A DNA stretch of 64,000 bases, from contig CBDCEE010000003.1 in NCBI GenBank assembly GCA_965215705.1, forward strand, positions 372,001-436,000. The letters are read 5' to 3'. This stretch comes from JAAXPZ01 sp965215705. GTDB taxonomy: Bacteria > Campylobacterota > Campylobacteria > Campylobacterales > Sulfurovaceae. Under the pieces are notes generated by a model that saw only the letters and a list, made by a program, of their open reading frames with translations, was not told the origin of the DNA and ran no database searches. Shown one piece after another: positions 1 through 8,623 of this stretch. Numbering within the stretch: position 1 is the stretch's first letter; the number at the start of each line of letters is the position of its first letter. Both the position numbers and the translations under genes were made by a program.

Positions 1-606
1 GTCGATACGATCAGGAGAGAGCTGAAGCAAAAAGGCATTGAGTGCCTCTATCTCCTTCGCTTTGTCATTGATCCCTTCGACTATGAGAACCTCTATGATA
101 AGTGGATGTTGTGTCATCGCTTTAAAATCCAACATTCCCCGCTTGATATCTTCGATAGTGATACCTGTATGCATGCGGTCGATCTTTTTGAGGCATTTTT
201 GTGTAGCACAATCGAGTGAGAGTTTGACCGTATCGATCAGGAGCAGGGCTTCTCTGACTTTTGGGTCAGAGATAGTACTTCCATTGCTCAGTATGAGGGT
301 TTTGGTATGCCCTTTGATCCTGTTGATCTCCTCGATGAGCTGGAGGAGGTGAGGATAGAGGGTAGGCTCACCATTGGCTGTGATGGTGAGTACATCGATA
401 TCATCATGGGTGATCAGTGCCTCTTGTACTGCAGAGATGATCTCAGACACAGGGAGTACATCGCTGTAGTTGCTCATTGTCTTGGCGGGATCAAGCTCAC
501 AGTAGACACAGTCATAGTTGCACTGCTTCTTCCCCGGACTTAAATCAATGCCGAGGGATTTCCCGAAACGACGAGAGTTTATAGGGCCAAAAATGATGTG
601 TGACAT
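1..606 (-). CDS. Radical SAM protein (COG0731-like), 3' end outside the window
   Basis: The first 202 codons are present and the C-terminus is cut off by the window edge. Near residue 33 there is a Cys-x3-Cys-x2-Cys motif (CNYDCVYC), the ligand set for the [4Fe-4S] cluster of radical SAM enzymes, followed by an ANGEPT stretch typical of SAM binding. The N-terminal FGPINSRRFGKSLGID is characteristic of COG0731-like proteins, related to wyosine-synthesis radical SAM enzymes. The ATG sits directly after the hemE stop codon with no gap, so it is probably co-translated with hemE. The substrate cannot be deduced from the sequence. Confidence 0.8.
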   Translation of the reverse strand, partial: MSHIIFGPINSRRFGKSLGIDLSPGKKQCNYDCVYCELDPAKTMSNYSDVLPVSEIISAVQEALITHDDIDVLTITANGEPTLYPHLLQLIEEINRIKGHTKTLILSNGSTISDPKVREALLLIDTVKLSLDCATQKCLKKIDRMHTGITIEDIKRGMLDFKAMTQHPLIIEVLIVEGINDKAKEIEALNAFLLQLSPDRID

Positions 607-1644
607 CTATTTTTTGCCGGAGACTCTCTGACATTCAGATACAAAATGTATCGCATTCTCTACAGGTACATCTGGCAGGATACCGTGACCGAGATTGAAG
701 ATATGGCGCTTACCTCCCATGATCTCCTGTATCTCTTCTACGCAAGCTGTGGTAGCCTCTTTGGAGTAGAGACGGCAGGGTTCCATGTTGCCCTGTAGGA
801 CATAGCGGTCTCCCAGCTTCTCTTTGGCGAGTGCCATAGGGGTACCCCAGTCTACACCAAAGACATCAAAGTTGCCATAGACTTTATCTAGGAAGGCCGG
901 GATACCTTTAGGGAACATGATGATAGGGATATGAGGATACTTGGCTTTGAGATGATCGGCGATCTCTACCATATATTTCCAGCTAAACTCATCATACTTG
1001 CTCGGCTCTATCGCTGCGGCCCAGCTGTCAAAGATCTGTACGACATCGATGCCTGCTTCGATCTGCTTTTCCATATAGTACTTGACCACTTCAGTGACCT
1101 TGGCGAGTATCTTGTGGAGAAGGGCAGGGTTGGAGTACATCATCTTCTTGCAGATATTGTAGGTCTTGGTGCCTTGGCCTTCGATCATGTAGGTTGCCAG
1201 TGTCCAGGGTGCACCTGTGAAGCCGATCAGTGCCTTATCGTCTGCCAGCTGCTCTCGGATGAGTTTGATCGTGTCATACACATAGGTGAGCTTGTCAGCT
1301 GCCTCTTCGCTACCGATAAGTCTGTCAAGGTCTGCTTCTGTCTCTATAGGGTCAGAGAACTTGGGGCCTTCACCTTTGACAAAACTCAGATCCATTCCCA
1401 TCTCATCAGGAATCACAAGAATATCGGAGAAGAGGATCGCAGCGTCTACGCCTACGATGTCGACCGGCTGGAGGGTGACCTCACAGGCCTTCTCGGGATT
1501 ATGACAGAGATTGAGGAAGTCTCCTGCCTCGGCACGTACTGCCATATACTCAGGTAGGTAACGTCCTGCCTGTCTCATCATCCATACAGGAGTGTACGGG
1601 GTCTCTTTGCCTAGACAGGCATCTACAAATATCTTATTAGCCAT
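607..1644 (-). CDS. hemE: Uroporphyrinogen decarboxylase
   Basis: This cytoplasmic enzyme decarboxylates the four acetate side chains of uroporphyrinogen III to give coproporphyrinogen III in heme synthesis. The 345-residue length is normal for the family. The signature MRQAGRYLPEY, which lines the active site, lies at residues 23-33, and the C-terminal FNLGHGILPDVP stretch is also conserved. Its ATG overlaps the TAA of the upstream YqhA-type gene (TAATG), which suggests translational coupling. The radical SAM gene follows directly downstream. Confidence 0.97.
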   Translation of the reverse strand: MANKIFVDACLGKETPYTPVWMMRQAGRYLPEYMAVRAEAGDFLNLCHNPEKACEVTLQPVDIVGVDAAILFSDILVIPDEMGMDLSFVKGEGPKFSDPIETEADLDRLIGSEEAADKLTYVYDTIKLIREQLADDKALIGFTGAPWTLATYMIEGQGTKTYNICKKMMYSNPALLHKILAKVTEVVKYYMEKQIEAGIDVVQIFDSWAAAIEPSKYDEFSWKYMVEIADHLKAKYPHIPIIMFPKGIPAFLDKVYGNFDVFGVDWGTPMALAKEKLGDRYVLQGNMEPCRLYSKEATTACVEEIQEIMGGKRHIFNLGHGILPDVPVENAIHFVSECQRVSGKK

Positions 1645-2201
1645 TAATGTTTACCTACCTTACTTAAAAAACTGAGCCCAACGGCCAATGCTGTGATAGA
1701 GAGTGCAAAATAGAGCATCTCAAGCGGTGTGTTGAATTCTGTATGCAGTACCCTCTGAAAAAAGTTTACGACCAGTACCATGACGATCACTTTGGCGATC
1801 TTGTCTTTAAGCTGATCGAGTGAGTGTATCGCAAGGATCTGACTCCCGTTTTTGCCGCTTGCCTCATCTATATCAGAGATAAATAGTTCATAGAGTCCAA
1901 AGGCAAAGATGAACATCACCACCGCAATCAGATAGAGATCAACTGCACCGATGATGACCGCCACGATATCTTCATGAAAGTGTTCGGGGTGAGGAATCAT
2001 ATGCAGGGTCACCTTGAAGGTCATGACCGCCACATTCCAGATATCAATAGAAGCCACGACAAAGAGGATGATCGCTCCGATAAGACCAAATACAACTGCT
2101 AGGATTACAATAAATCGACTTCTCCAGATAGCCCCTTCAAAGAGTGCTTCGATGAGACCTATCTCCTCTTTTGTCTGTACAGTATGTTTCTGCTCAGACA
2201 C
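1644..2201 (-). CDS. YqhA-family (UPF0114) inner-membrane protein
   Basis: About 185 residues with four hydrophobic segments: near residues 25-50, 80-105, 135-155 and 160-180. The order and the ELFISDID stretch match the YqhA/UPF0114 family, whose function is not established. I chose the GTG at 2201 because GGAGG lies 7 nt upstream. The longer ATG at 2225 lies inside asd and lacks such a site. The GTG overlaps the asd stop codon (TAGTG), and the gene's own stop overlaps the hemE ATG, so asd, this gene and hemE look like one translationally coupled unit. Confidence 0.8.
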   Translation of the reverse strand: MSEQKHTVQTKEEIGLIEALFEGAIWRSRFIVILAVVFGLIGAIILFVVASIDIWNVAVMTFKVTLHMIPHPEHFHEDIVAVIIGAVDLYLIAVVMFIFAFGLYELFISDIDEASGKNGSQILAIHSLDQLKDKIAKVIVMVLVVNFFQRVLHTEFNTPLEMLYFALSITALAVGLSFLSKVGKH

Positions 2202-3238
2202 TATGCATCCTCCAGCGCTATCCATTTCTGTGCGATACGGATAGAGTTGGTCGCTGCACCTACTCTGAGTTGGTCTGCGACCACCCAGATATGTAGGATA
2301 TTGTCTGCAAAGGTATCTTTACGGATACGCCCGACAAAGGTGGTGTCAGTATCAGTGGCTACAGTTGGCATCGGGTACATCCCATGCTCCAGATCATCGA
2401 TCACCTCCAGGTTCTCAAACTCACTGAGTGCCAGTCTGACCTTATCCACATCGACATCGACACTCTCATCAAAAGTGATCGTAATCGACTCAGAGTGGCT
2501 TCTCAGTACAGGGACACGTACACAGGTAGCAGAGACTGCAAAGTTAGAATGCATGATCTTGTTGGTCTCGTTGACCATCTTCATCTCTTCCTTGGTGTAG
2601 CTATTCTCCTGTGGGACATCGATCTGGGGAATGACATTCAGCGCGATCTGATGGGCAAATGCTTTATGCTCGCTCTCGCTCAGCTTGAAGGCAAAGAAAT
2701 CCTGCATCTGCTGTACCAGCTCTTCGGCACCCGCCTTACCTGCACCGCTCACTGCCTGATAGGTACTTACATCCACACGCTTGATCCCATACATATCATG
2801 GATCGGCTTGAGGGCTTGTACCATCTGGATGGTGGAACAGTTGGGATTGGCGATGATACCTGTATCTCTCCATGCTGCGATATCTTCAGGATTGACCTCA
2901 GGTACGACGAGTGGTACATCAGCATTCATACGGAAGTGTGAGGTGTTGTCGATCACGACAGCACCTGCATCTACCGCATATTTGGCATACTGCTCTGAGA
3001 TCTTTCCACCCGCAGAGAAAAAGGCGATATCGATATCTCTCCCTTCAAACACAGTTTCTGTCAGCTCTTCGATCTTGTAGGTCTTACCTTGGCATTCGAT
3101 CTCTTTACCGGCACTGTTGGCAGAGGCGAGTGGCAAGAGGTCAGCTAGAGGGAAGTCCAGCTCACCCAACACATGAAACAGCTCTTCGCCGACGGCACCA
3201 GAGGCACCGACTACGGCTACATTATACTTTCTACTCAT
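2201..3238 (-). CDS. asd: Aspartate-semialdehyde dehydrogenase
   Basis: This enzyme reduces aspartyl phosphate to aspartate semialdehyde with NADPH, the branch point to lysine, diaminopimelate, threonine and methionine. The N-terminal nucleotide-binding loop GASGAVG is at residues 11-17 and the catalytic cysteine lies in the PNCSTIQM motif near residue 133. The 345-residue length is typical. It starts 6 bp after the gyrA stop codon, so it is probably co-transcribed with gyrA, an arrangement with no obvious metabolic logic. Confidence 0.97.
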   Translation of the reverse strand: MSRKYNVAVVGASGAVGEELFHVLGELDFPLADLLPLASANSAGKEIECQGKTYKIEELTETVFEGRDIDIAFFSAGGKISEQYAKYAVDAGAVVIDNTSHFRMNADVPLVVPEVNPEDIAAWRDTGIIANPNCSTIQMVQALKPIHDMYGIKRVDVSTYQAVSGAGKAGAEELVQQMQDFFAFKLSESEHKAFAHQIALNVIPQIDVPQENSYTKEEMKMVNETNKIMHSNFAVSATCVRVPVLRSHSESITITFDESVDVDVDKVRLALSEFENLEVIDDLEHGMYPMPTVATDTDTTFVGRIRKDTFADNILHIWVVADQLRVGAATNSIRIAQKWIALEDA

Positions 3239-3244
3239 TCTTTC

Positions 3245-5746
3245 TTATTCCAATCCTAAATCTAAATTATTTTCATTCTCATCAGTGAGCACATCTGGCT
3301 CTTCAGTCTCCTCTTTTGGACACTTTGCGATACTGACAACTTTGTCTTTGGCTTCTACGTTGACCGTTTTGACACCGGAGGTGTTTCTACCGGCTTTTCT
3401 GATAGATTGCATATCCACTCTGATCATTTTACCGATACTGGTCAGACACATGAGGTCTTTATCCTCTTCGACGAAGACGACCCCTACAACATTACCGGTT
3501 TTTGGTGTGAGCTTCATAGAGATCACCCCTTTACCTGCACGGCTCTGCTCTCGGTACTCACCGACAACGGTTCGCTTGCTCAAGCCCTTTTCGCTGACGA
3601 TGAGGATCTCATCCTCTTCGTCTTCAATGACTGCTGAACCTGTTACATAATCACCCTCAATCTTGAACTTGATGGCTGTTACACCACGAGAGACTCGTCC
3701 GATCTCTCTGGCGTCTGCGACTTTAAATCGGATACACTGTCCCATCTTGGTCGCGACAAAGAGCCACTGGGCTTCTGGTTTGACAATACGTGCTTCGACG
3801 ATCTCATCATTCTCGTCGAGGTTGATCGCTCTGACACCGTTGCTTCGGATGTTGGAGTACTCTTTGAGATTGGTACGTTTCACGATACCGTTCTTGGTGA
3901 AGAATACCAGACCTTTGTCTTCATCAAAGTCCGTGGTCGGAATGATTGACATGATCTTCTCGTCTTGCTGAAGGTTGATCAGGTTGACTACTGCTTTGCC
4001 TTTGGCTGCACGTGATCCTTCAGGGATACGGTAGACCTTGAGCCAGTAGAGATGTCCTCTATCCGTGACGAACATCAATGTGTCATGGGTATTGGAGATA
4101 AAGAACTGCTCGATGAAGTCATCTTCATAGGTGGTGACTGCGGTTTTGCCTTTGCCACCACGTCTCTGCTTCTCATACTGTTTGACTGCCACACGCTTGA
4201 TATATCCTCTGTGCGTGATAGTCACTACCATAGGCTCATTCGGGATAAGATCTTCGATATCGATATCATCATAGTCATCCACGATCTCTGTACGGCGCTC
4301 TTGGGTGAATATCTCTTTGGTCTCGACCAGCTCATCACGGATGATGGAAATGATCTTTTTCTCTGACTTCAGTAATCCTTCTAGTTGAGCGATGGTTTTG
4401 AGGAGCTCTGTCAGTTCATTCTCGATCTTTTCGATCTCTAGTCCGGTGAGTCGACGTAGTCTCATCTCCAGGATCGCTTTGGCTTGGATCTCAGAGAGGC
4501 TAAATCTGCTCATGAGGTTTTCTCTCGCATCCACATCATCGCTACTGGCACGGATGATCTTGATCACTTCATCGATATTGTCCACTGCGATCTTGAGACC
4601 TTCCAGGATATGGGCTCTGGCTCTGGCTCTTTCGAGATCAAAGATTGTTCTACGGATGATGACAGTCTTTCTATGGTTGAGGAAAAGCTCCATCAGCTCC
4701 ATGAGATTGAACACTTTGGGCTCTTTGTTTACGATCGCGAGCATGATGATACCAAAGGTGGTCTGCATCTGTGTCGATTTGAACAGGTTGTTCAGTACGA
4801 TCTCACTCATCGCATCACGCTTGAGCTCAATGACTACACGGATACCCTCACGGTCAGACTCATCACGGATCTCAGAGATACCTTCTAGATGCTTGTCACG
4901 TACGAGTTGAGCGATATTCTCTATCAGACGTGATTTGTTGACCTGGAAGGGGAGCTCATCGATGACGATGACCTCTCTACTGCCTTTTTGCTCGATATGG
5001 GTTTTGGCGCGTACCTTGATACGACCACGTCCAGTGGTGTAGGCATCAGTGATCCCCTTGCGTCCAAAGATGATACCACCCGTTGGAAAATCAGGGCCTT
5101 TGACAGCACCCATGAGATCCTCGATAGTCGCATTGTCATCATCGATACGGATCAGTAGGGCATCGATCAGTTCATCCATCCTGTGAGGAGGGATATTGGT
5201 CGCCATACCAACAGCGATACCACTGGAGCCATTCAATAGCAGGTTTGGTATTCGGCTAGGGAGTACATCTGGCTCGCTCAAGCTGTCGTCATAGTTGGGT
5301 ACATAGTCTACGGTGTCTTTTTCGAGATCCCGCAAGAGCTCTTCTGCGATCTTGGTCATACGTGCTTCGGTATATCTCATGGCAGCCGCATTGTCACCAT
5401 CGACAGAACCAAAGTTTCCCTGACCATCGACAAGTGGGGCACGCATAGAGAAATCCTGTGCCATACGTACGAGGGCATCATAGACGGAGTTGTCACCATG
5501 TGGGTGATACTTACCGATGACGTCACCGACGATACGTGCAGACTTCTTATAGGCTGCACGATGAGAGAGGTGTAGTTCACTCATCGCATAGAGTATCCGT
5601 CGGTGTACCGGCTTGAGTCCATCTCTGGCATCAGGCAGTGCACGTCCGATGATCACACTCATCGAATAGTCCAGATAACTCGCTCTGATACTGTCCTCGA
5701 TCAATACCTCACTTACATTGTCATTGTTCTCAAATAGATCGCTCAT
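3245..5746 (-). CDS. gyrA: DNA gyrase subunit A
   Basis: This is the breakage-reunion subunit of the ATP-dependent topoisomerase that introduces negative supercoils. The catalytic tyrosine is Tyr125 in AAAMRYTE, and the GyrA box QRRGGKGK that allows DNA wrapping is present, so this is gyrase and not ParC. The protein has 833 residues and an acidic C-terminal tail. The quinolone region reads HPHGDNSVYD (residues 81-90), with Asn86 where E. coli has Ser83 and Ser87 where E. coli has Ala84. AAGGAG lies 6 nt before the ATG. asd follows 6 bp downstream. Confidence 0.98.
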   Translation of the reverse strand: MSDLFENNDNVSEVLIEDSIRASYLDYSMSVIIGRALPDARDGLKPVHRRILYAMSELHLSHRAAYKKSARIVGDVIGKYHPHGDNSVYDALVRMAQDFSMRAPLVDGQGNFGSVDGDNAAAMRYTEARMTKIAEELLRDLEKDTVDYVPNYDDSLSEPDVLPSRIPNLLLNGSSGIAVGMATNIPPHRMDELIDALLIRIDDDNATIEDLMGAVKGPDFPTGGIIFGRKGITDAYTTGRGRIKVRAKTHIEQKGSREVIVIDELPFQVNKSRLIENIAQLVRDKHLEGISEIRDESDREGIRVVIELKRDAMSEIVLNNLFKSTQMQTTFGIIMLAIVNKEPKVFNLMELMELFLNHRKTVIIRRTIFDLERARARAHILEGLKIAVDNIDEVIKIIRASSDDVDARENLMSRFSLSEIQAKAILEMRLRRLTGLEIEKIENELTELLKTIAQLEGLLKSEKKIISIIRDELVETKEIFTQERRTEIVDDYDDIDIEDLIPNEPMVVTITHRGYIKRVAVKQYEKQRRGGKGKTAVTTYEDDFIEQFFISNTHDTLMFVTDRGHLYWLKVYRIPEGSRAAKGKAVVNLINLQQDEKIMSIIPTTDFDEDKGLVFFTKNGIVKRTNLKEYSNIRSNGVRAINLDENDEIVEARIVKPEAQWLFVATKMGQCIRFKVADAREIGRVSRGVTAIKFKIEGDYVTGSAVIEDEEDEILIVSEKGLSKRTVVGEYREQSRAGKGVISMKLTPKTGNVVGVVFVEEDKDLMCLTSIGKMIRVDMQSIRKAGRNTSGVKTVNVEAKDKVVSIAKCPKEETEEPDVLTDENENNLDLGLE

Positions 5747-5804
5747 GTCACTCCTTGAAATAGTGATTCATACACAACTATATATAAATCAAAAAATAAG
5801 AAGG

Positions 5805-5810
5805 ATTATA
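5805..5810 (-). promoter_or_regulatory. Probable -10 box for gyrA
   Basis: On the minus strand a perfect TATAAT lies about 58 nt upstream of the gyrA ATG in an AT-rich leader. No convincing -35 is seen, which is common for sigma-70 promoters in Campylobacterota. Confidence 0.5.
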
Positions 5811-5890
5811 TCCAAACTCATCTAAAAAATGCCTAGGTATTCTTCTGTTTGAGACATATATTAGGTTTGGTTGGTATAATTCCGCACAAA

Positions 5891-5919
5891 TTGACATAAT
5901 TTTGACATAATTGTATGAT
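5891..5919 (+). promoter_or_regulatory. Sigma-70 promoter for the hemerythrin-like gene
   Basis: TTGACA (5891-5896) and TATGAT (5914-5919) are separated by 17 bp, a near-consensus promoter. A second TTGACA lies at 5902-5907. The predicted start at about 5926 gives a leader of about 35 nt before the ATG at 5961. Confidence 0.65.
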
Positions 5920-5960
5920 AGACTAATAGATAAGCTAAACGCCATAAAAGAAAAGGAAAA

Positions 5961-6395
5961 ATGTTGTTTGATTTATTTTTAACAAAAAATCAAAAACTTG
6001 TGAAGAGATGGAAAAGAGAGCATGAAGAGATCATCGTACTTTCTCATGCCGTGATCGCAGCATATGTCAAGAATGACCATGCAGATACACGAGAAAAGTT
6101 ACAGGCTTTGGGGCGCATCGCAGCAGATCACCTTACCAGTGAAGATACGGAGTTCTATAAGCTCATGAAAGACCCAGAAAGAAATGATGCTGTGACCAAA
6201 CAGCAGATTACCGAGTTTCAGGAAAGCTTTAAAGACATCAAGCAGGGCTTGATGAAGTTTCTAGCAAAGTATGGTAAAGAGGACGAGAAGCTGGATGAGG
6301 CATTTTTTGATACCTTTCATAAGGTTTTGGAGATGTTAGAGGAGCGTATAGAGTTTGAGGAGAGTACACTCTATTTTAGAATGAGTCTGGGTTAA
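5961..6395 (+). CDS. Hemerythrin-like (HHE) protein
   Basis: This 144-residue all-helical cytoplasmic protein has a pattern of His, Glu and Asp residues typical of hemerythrin-like domains. HEEI is near residue 27, SHAVI near 35, DHLTSEDTEF near 71 and EERIEFEESTLY near the C-terminus. Such proteins bind a non-heme di-iron centre that senses or carries oxygen or reacts with NO, which would suit a microaerophile, but the substrate here is unknown. AAGGA precedes the ATG. The gene overlaps the end of the convergent ThiF gene by 4 bp. Confidence 0.7.
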   Translation: MLFDLFLTKNQKLVKRWKREHEEIIVLSHAVIAAYVKNDHADTREKLQALGRIAADHLTSEDTEFYKLMKDPERNDAVTKQQITEFQESFKDIKQGLMKFLAKYGKEDEKLDEAFFDTFHKVLEMLEERIEFEESTLYFRMSLG

Positions 6396-7033
6396 TCAGC
6401 TTTTAGTATACGCTTGACTGCTTCTGAACAGATCGTCAACCCAAAAGCTCCAGTCACTCCGACAAAAGAGCCTTTCTCCTTGCACTTTGCCTGTTCTGGG
6501 GAGAATACCACAGTAAAGTTCCTGTCAAATTTTGCTTTTTTGAGTTCATTGCGTATCTTACGCCCCAGTGCATCTCCATGACTCTTCCAGATCGAAGCGA
6601 CCTCTATCTGACTGCTGTCATAGCGTTTGGCAGAGCCAAGTGACATGATAAGCTTTTTGTACTCTTTCTTTGCCAGTTCGATCTTGACCCTGGTTGTGTC
6701 AGCGGCATCGATGATGATGTCATAGGGAGAAAAGTCAAACGTTTCCAGCCAGCTTAGATCCATCTGCTGTTCGATGATGGTGATACCTGGGTAGAGGGTT
6801 TGGAGCCTGGTGGTTTTGAGCGCATCCACAGCCTCAGAGCCTATCTGCCTGTTCTGGTTAGTAATGTCATAGCTATCATAGTCCAGGATCGTGATATCGC
6901 CCACACCGCTACGGTAGAGACAGTCCAGTGCATAACTTCCCACACCGCCCACACCTAGGATGATGATCTTGGCAGACTGTAGCTTGGCAAAATCCTCCTC
7001 ACCAAAGAGCATACGACAACGCTCGTATCTCAT
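6392..7033 (-). CDS. ThiF-family adenylyltransferase, TcdA-like
   Basis: About 213 residues of the E1/ThiF/MoeB fold. The nucleotide-binding loop is GVGGVGSYALD near residue 27, followed by DYDSYDITNQNRQ, which carries the Arg and Asn residues used for ATP binding, and the late motif GSFVGVTGAFGL. The closest family is TcdA (CsdL), which cyclises tRNA threonylcarbamoyladenosine. No downstream rhodanese or ubiquitin-like partner is fused. I chose the ATG at 7033 because AAAGG lies 7 nt upstream. The ATG at 7039 is too close to it. Confidence 0.75.
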   Translation of the reverse strand: MRYERCRMLFGEEDFAKLQSAKIIILGVGGVGSYALDCLYRSGVGDITILDYDSYDITNQNRQIGSEAVDALKTTRLQTLYPGITIIEQQMDLSWLETFDFSPYDIIIDAADTTRVKIELAKKEYKKLIMSLGSAKRYDSSQIEVASIWKSHGDALGRKIRNELKKAKFDRNFTVVFSPEQAKCKEKGSFVGVTGAFGLTICSEAVKRILKAD

Positions 7034-7045
7034 GCACATACCTTT

Positions 7046-7171
7046 GGTATGGGTGTACTGGTGTACTGGTATATGGGTATATGGGTTGTATATACTGGAT
7101 ATGGGATGAAAGAAAATACCTTACCCAAGATATTGACACACCAATATACAACTACACCACTATACCAATGC
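7046..7171. repeat. Short tandem octamers with an imperfect inverted counterpart
   Basis: Between the ThiF-like gene and surE the + strand begins with GGTGTACT twice followed by GGTATATG twice. About 60 bp further, at 7137-7171, comes CCAATATACAACTACACCAC and related sequence, which is roughly the reverse complement of the first part. The whole gap can fold on itself imperfectly. No gene is visible in it. Confidence 0.55.
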
Positions 7172-7172
7172 A

Positions 7173-7961
7173 CTATCTTACCCACTTCTCAAGTCCTTCT
7201 ATATCCTCATGGCTGGTCATATCTAGCTTGATAGGTGAGATGGAGATATAGTGTGCAGCCACGGCATCAAAATCGGTGATATGCCCTTCTGTATCCAGCC
7301 AGCTGAGTTGTGGCAGTCCGATCCAGTAGTACTCCTTGTCTCTAGGGTTATGGTGGATCTCTGCATGATGACCATAGTGCTTGTTACCTGCTCTGGTGAT
7401 CTTGAAACCCTTAGATTGCTCAGGCGAGATAGGAGGGATATTGACATTGAGAAACTTGCGTGGAGGCAGAGGAAAGTCCTCATCAAAGATCTTAGTGACG
7501 AGTGTAGCTATCGCCTCCTTTGCCAAGGTATAGCCATACTCATCGATACTCTTGCCATGCTCTGCATAGACTTGAGAGATCGCGATACCGGGGATGCCTT
7601 GGAGGGCCGCCTCCATAGCGGCAGAAGCAGTACCTGAGTAGGTGATGTCTTCCCCCATATTGGAACCGATATTGATACCTGAGACTACGATGTCTGGCTT
7701 CTCTCCAGAGAAGAGTTTGTCACATGCCAGATAGATACAGTCAGTAGGCGTACCATCATCCAGTTTATAAAAGTTTTGCCCCACCTTTATGAAGTGTAGC
7801 GGTTGGGTCAATGTCAAGGAGTGACCACAGGCAGACTTCTCCGTGCTGGGTGCTACGACAGTGACATCTCCTAGAGGGCTGAGTGCTTCGATCAGTGCAT
7901 GAAGCCCCTCGGATTCGTACCCGTCGTCATTGGTGAGAAGTATCTGTTTTCTTTTAGCCAT
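7173..7961 (-). CDS. surE: 5'/3'-nucleotidase SurE
   Basis: SurE is a metal-dependent cytoplasmic phosphatase acting on nucleoside monophosphates, linked to stationary-phase survival. The protein starts MAKRKQ, and the metal-binding TNDDG lies at residues 10-14. SGINIGSNMGEDITYSGTASAA is split over the usual central loop with the conserved Gly, Asn and Ser residues. The length is 262 residues, typical for SurE. A longer upstream reading frame exists, but the family N-terminus and the position right after the ATG at 7961 decide the start. Confidence 0.95.
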   Translation of the reverse strand: MAKRKQILLTNDDGYESEGLHALIEALSPLGDVTVVAPSTEKSACGHSLTLTQPLHFIKVGQNFYKLDDGTPTDCIYLACDKLFSGEKPDIVVSGINIGSNMGEDITYSGTASAAMEAALQGIPGIAISQVYAEHGKSIDEYGYTLAKEAIATLVTKIFDEDFPLPPRKFLNVNIPPISPEQSKGFKITRAGNKHYGHHAEIHHNPRDKEYYWIGLPQLSWLDTEGHITDFDAVAAHYISISPIKLDMTSHEDIEGLEKWVR

Positions 7962-8028
7962 AAATTCTCTCTTTTTGATTCTTAATTCGGTATAATACCC
8001 CAAAAAGATTACAACCAAGGAATAACCT

Positions 8029-8517
8029 GTGCAAAAAGAGCCCATGCTACAAGCCACATTTACCAAACTCTCGATGGAGTTAGAACACCTTAAAACCGTG
8101 GAGAGAGGTGAGATCGCCAAGATCATCGATACTGCCAGAGAGCTGGGAGATCTGAAGGAGAATGCGGAATACCATGCTGCCAAAGACAAGCAGGGAATGA
8201 TGGAAGCCCGTATCATCGAGCTCACAGACCTCACGAGCAGAGCACAAGTGATCGACCCCTCCAAGGGTGCACATGAGCGTATCAGCTTTGGTTCAACCGT
8301 AGTCTTGGTGGATCAAAACAGTGACGAAGAGTTTCGCTACACTATAGTCGGTGGGCAGGAGAGCGATCCTGAGTCGGGTCGTATCTCTTTTTATTCACCG
8401 ATGGCGAAGGCACTCCTAAGCAAGGAAGAGGGCGACGAGGTAGCTTTGCAGCTGCCTTCAGGACTCAAGAAGTTTGATATCGAAGAGGTACGCTACGAAG
8501 AGATCATATTGGATTAA
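8029..8517 (+). CDS. greA: Transcription elongation factor GreA
   Basis: GreA rescues backtracked RNA polymerase by stimulating transcript cleavage. The 162 residues comprise an N-terminal coiled coil, with the conserved ARELGDLKENAEYHAAKDKQ at about 41-60, and a C-terminal FKBP-like domain. The start is the GTG at 8029: AAGGA lies 7 nt upstream, and the encoded MQKEPM resembles the N-terminus of Campylobacter GreA, so the ATG at 8044 is less likely. It is transcribed away from surE. Confidence 0.95.
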   Translation: MQKEPMLQATFTKLSMELEHLKTVERGEIAKIIDTARELGDLKENAEYHAAKDKQGMMEARIIELTDLTSRAQVIDPSKGAHERISFGSTVVLVDQNSDEEFRYTIVGGQESDPESGRISFYSPMAKALLSKEEGDEVALQLPSGLKKFDIEEVRYEEIILD

Positions 8518-8526
8518 GCACTGTAG

Positions 8527-8546
8527 GGTGTGTTTGCCAACACACC
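8527..8546 (+). terminator. Hairpin downstream of greA
   Basis: A perfect 8-bp stem (GGTGTGTT with AACACACC) closes a TGCC loop 10 bp after the greA stop codon. There is no U-run, so it may stop transcription poorly or only stabilise the 3' end. Confidence 0.4.
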
Positions 8547-8623
8547 ATCTTGGCAATTAGAAAGCTGTCACGGTTTTGCCGAAAGGCTCAACCAGCAAGG
8601 CACAGGACACAAGGAGAAAGACC

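Noticed and set aside
7962..8264. N-terminal extension of surE by about 100 codons
   Set aside because: The extra residues are Ser-rich, overlap the greA gene on the other strand, and the SurE family N-terminus begins at MAKRKQ (7961).
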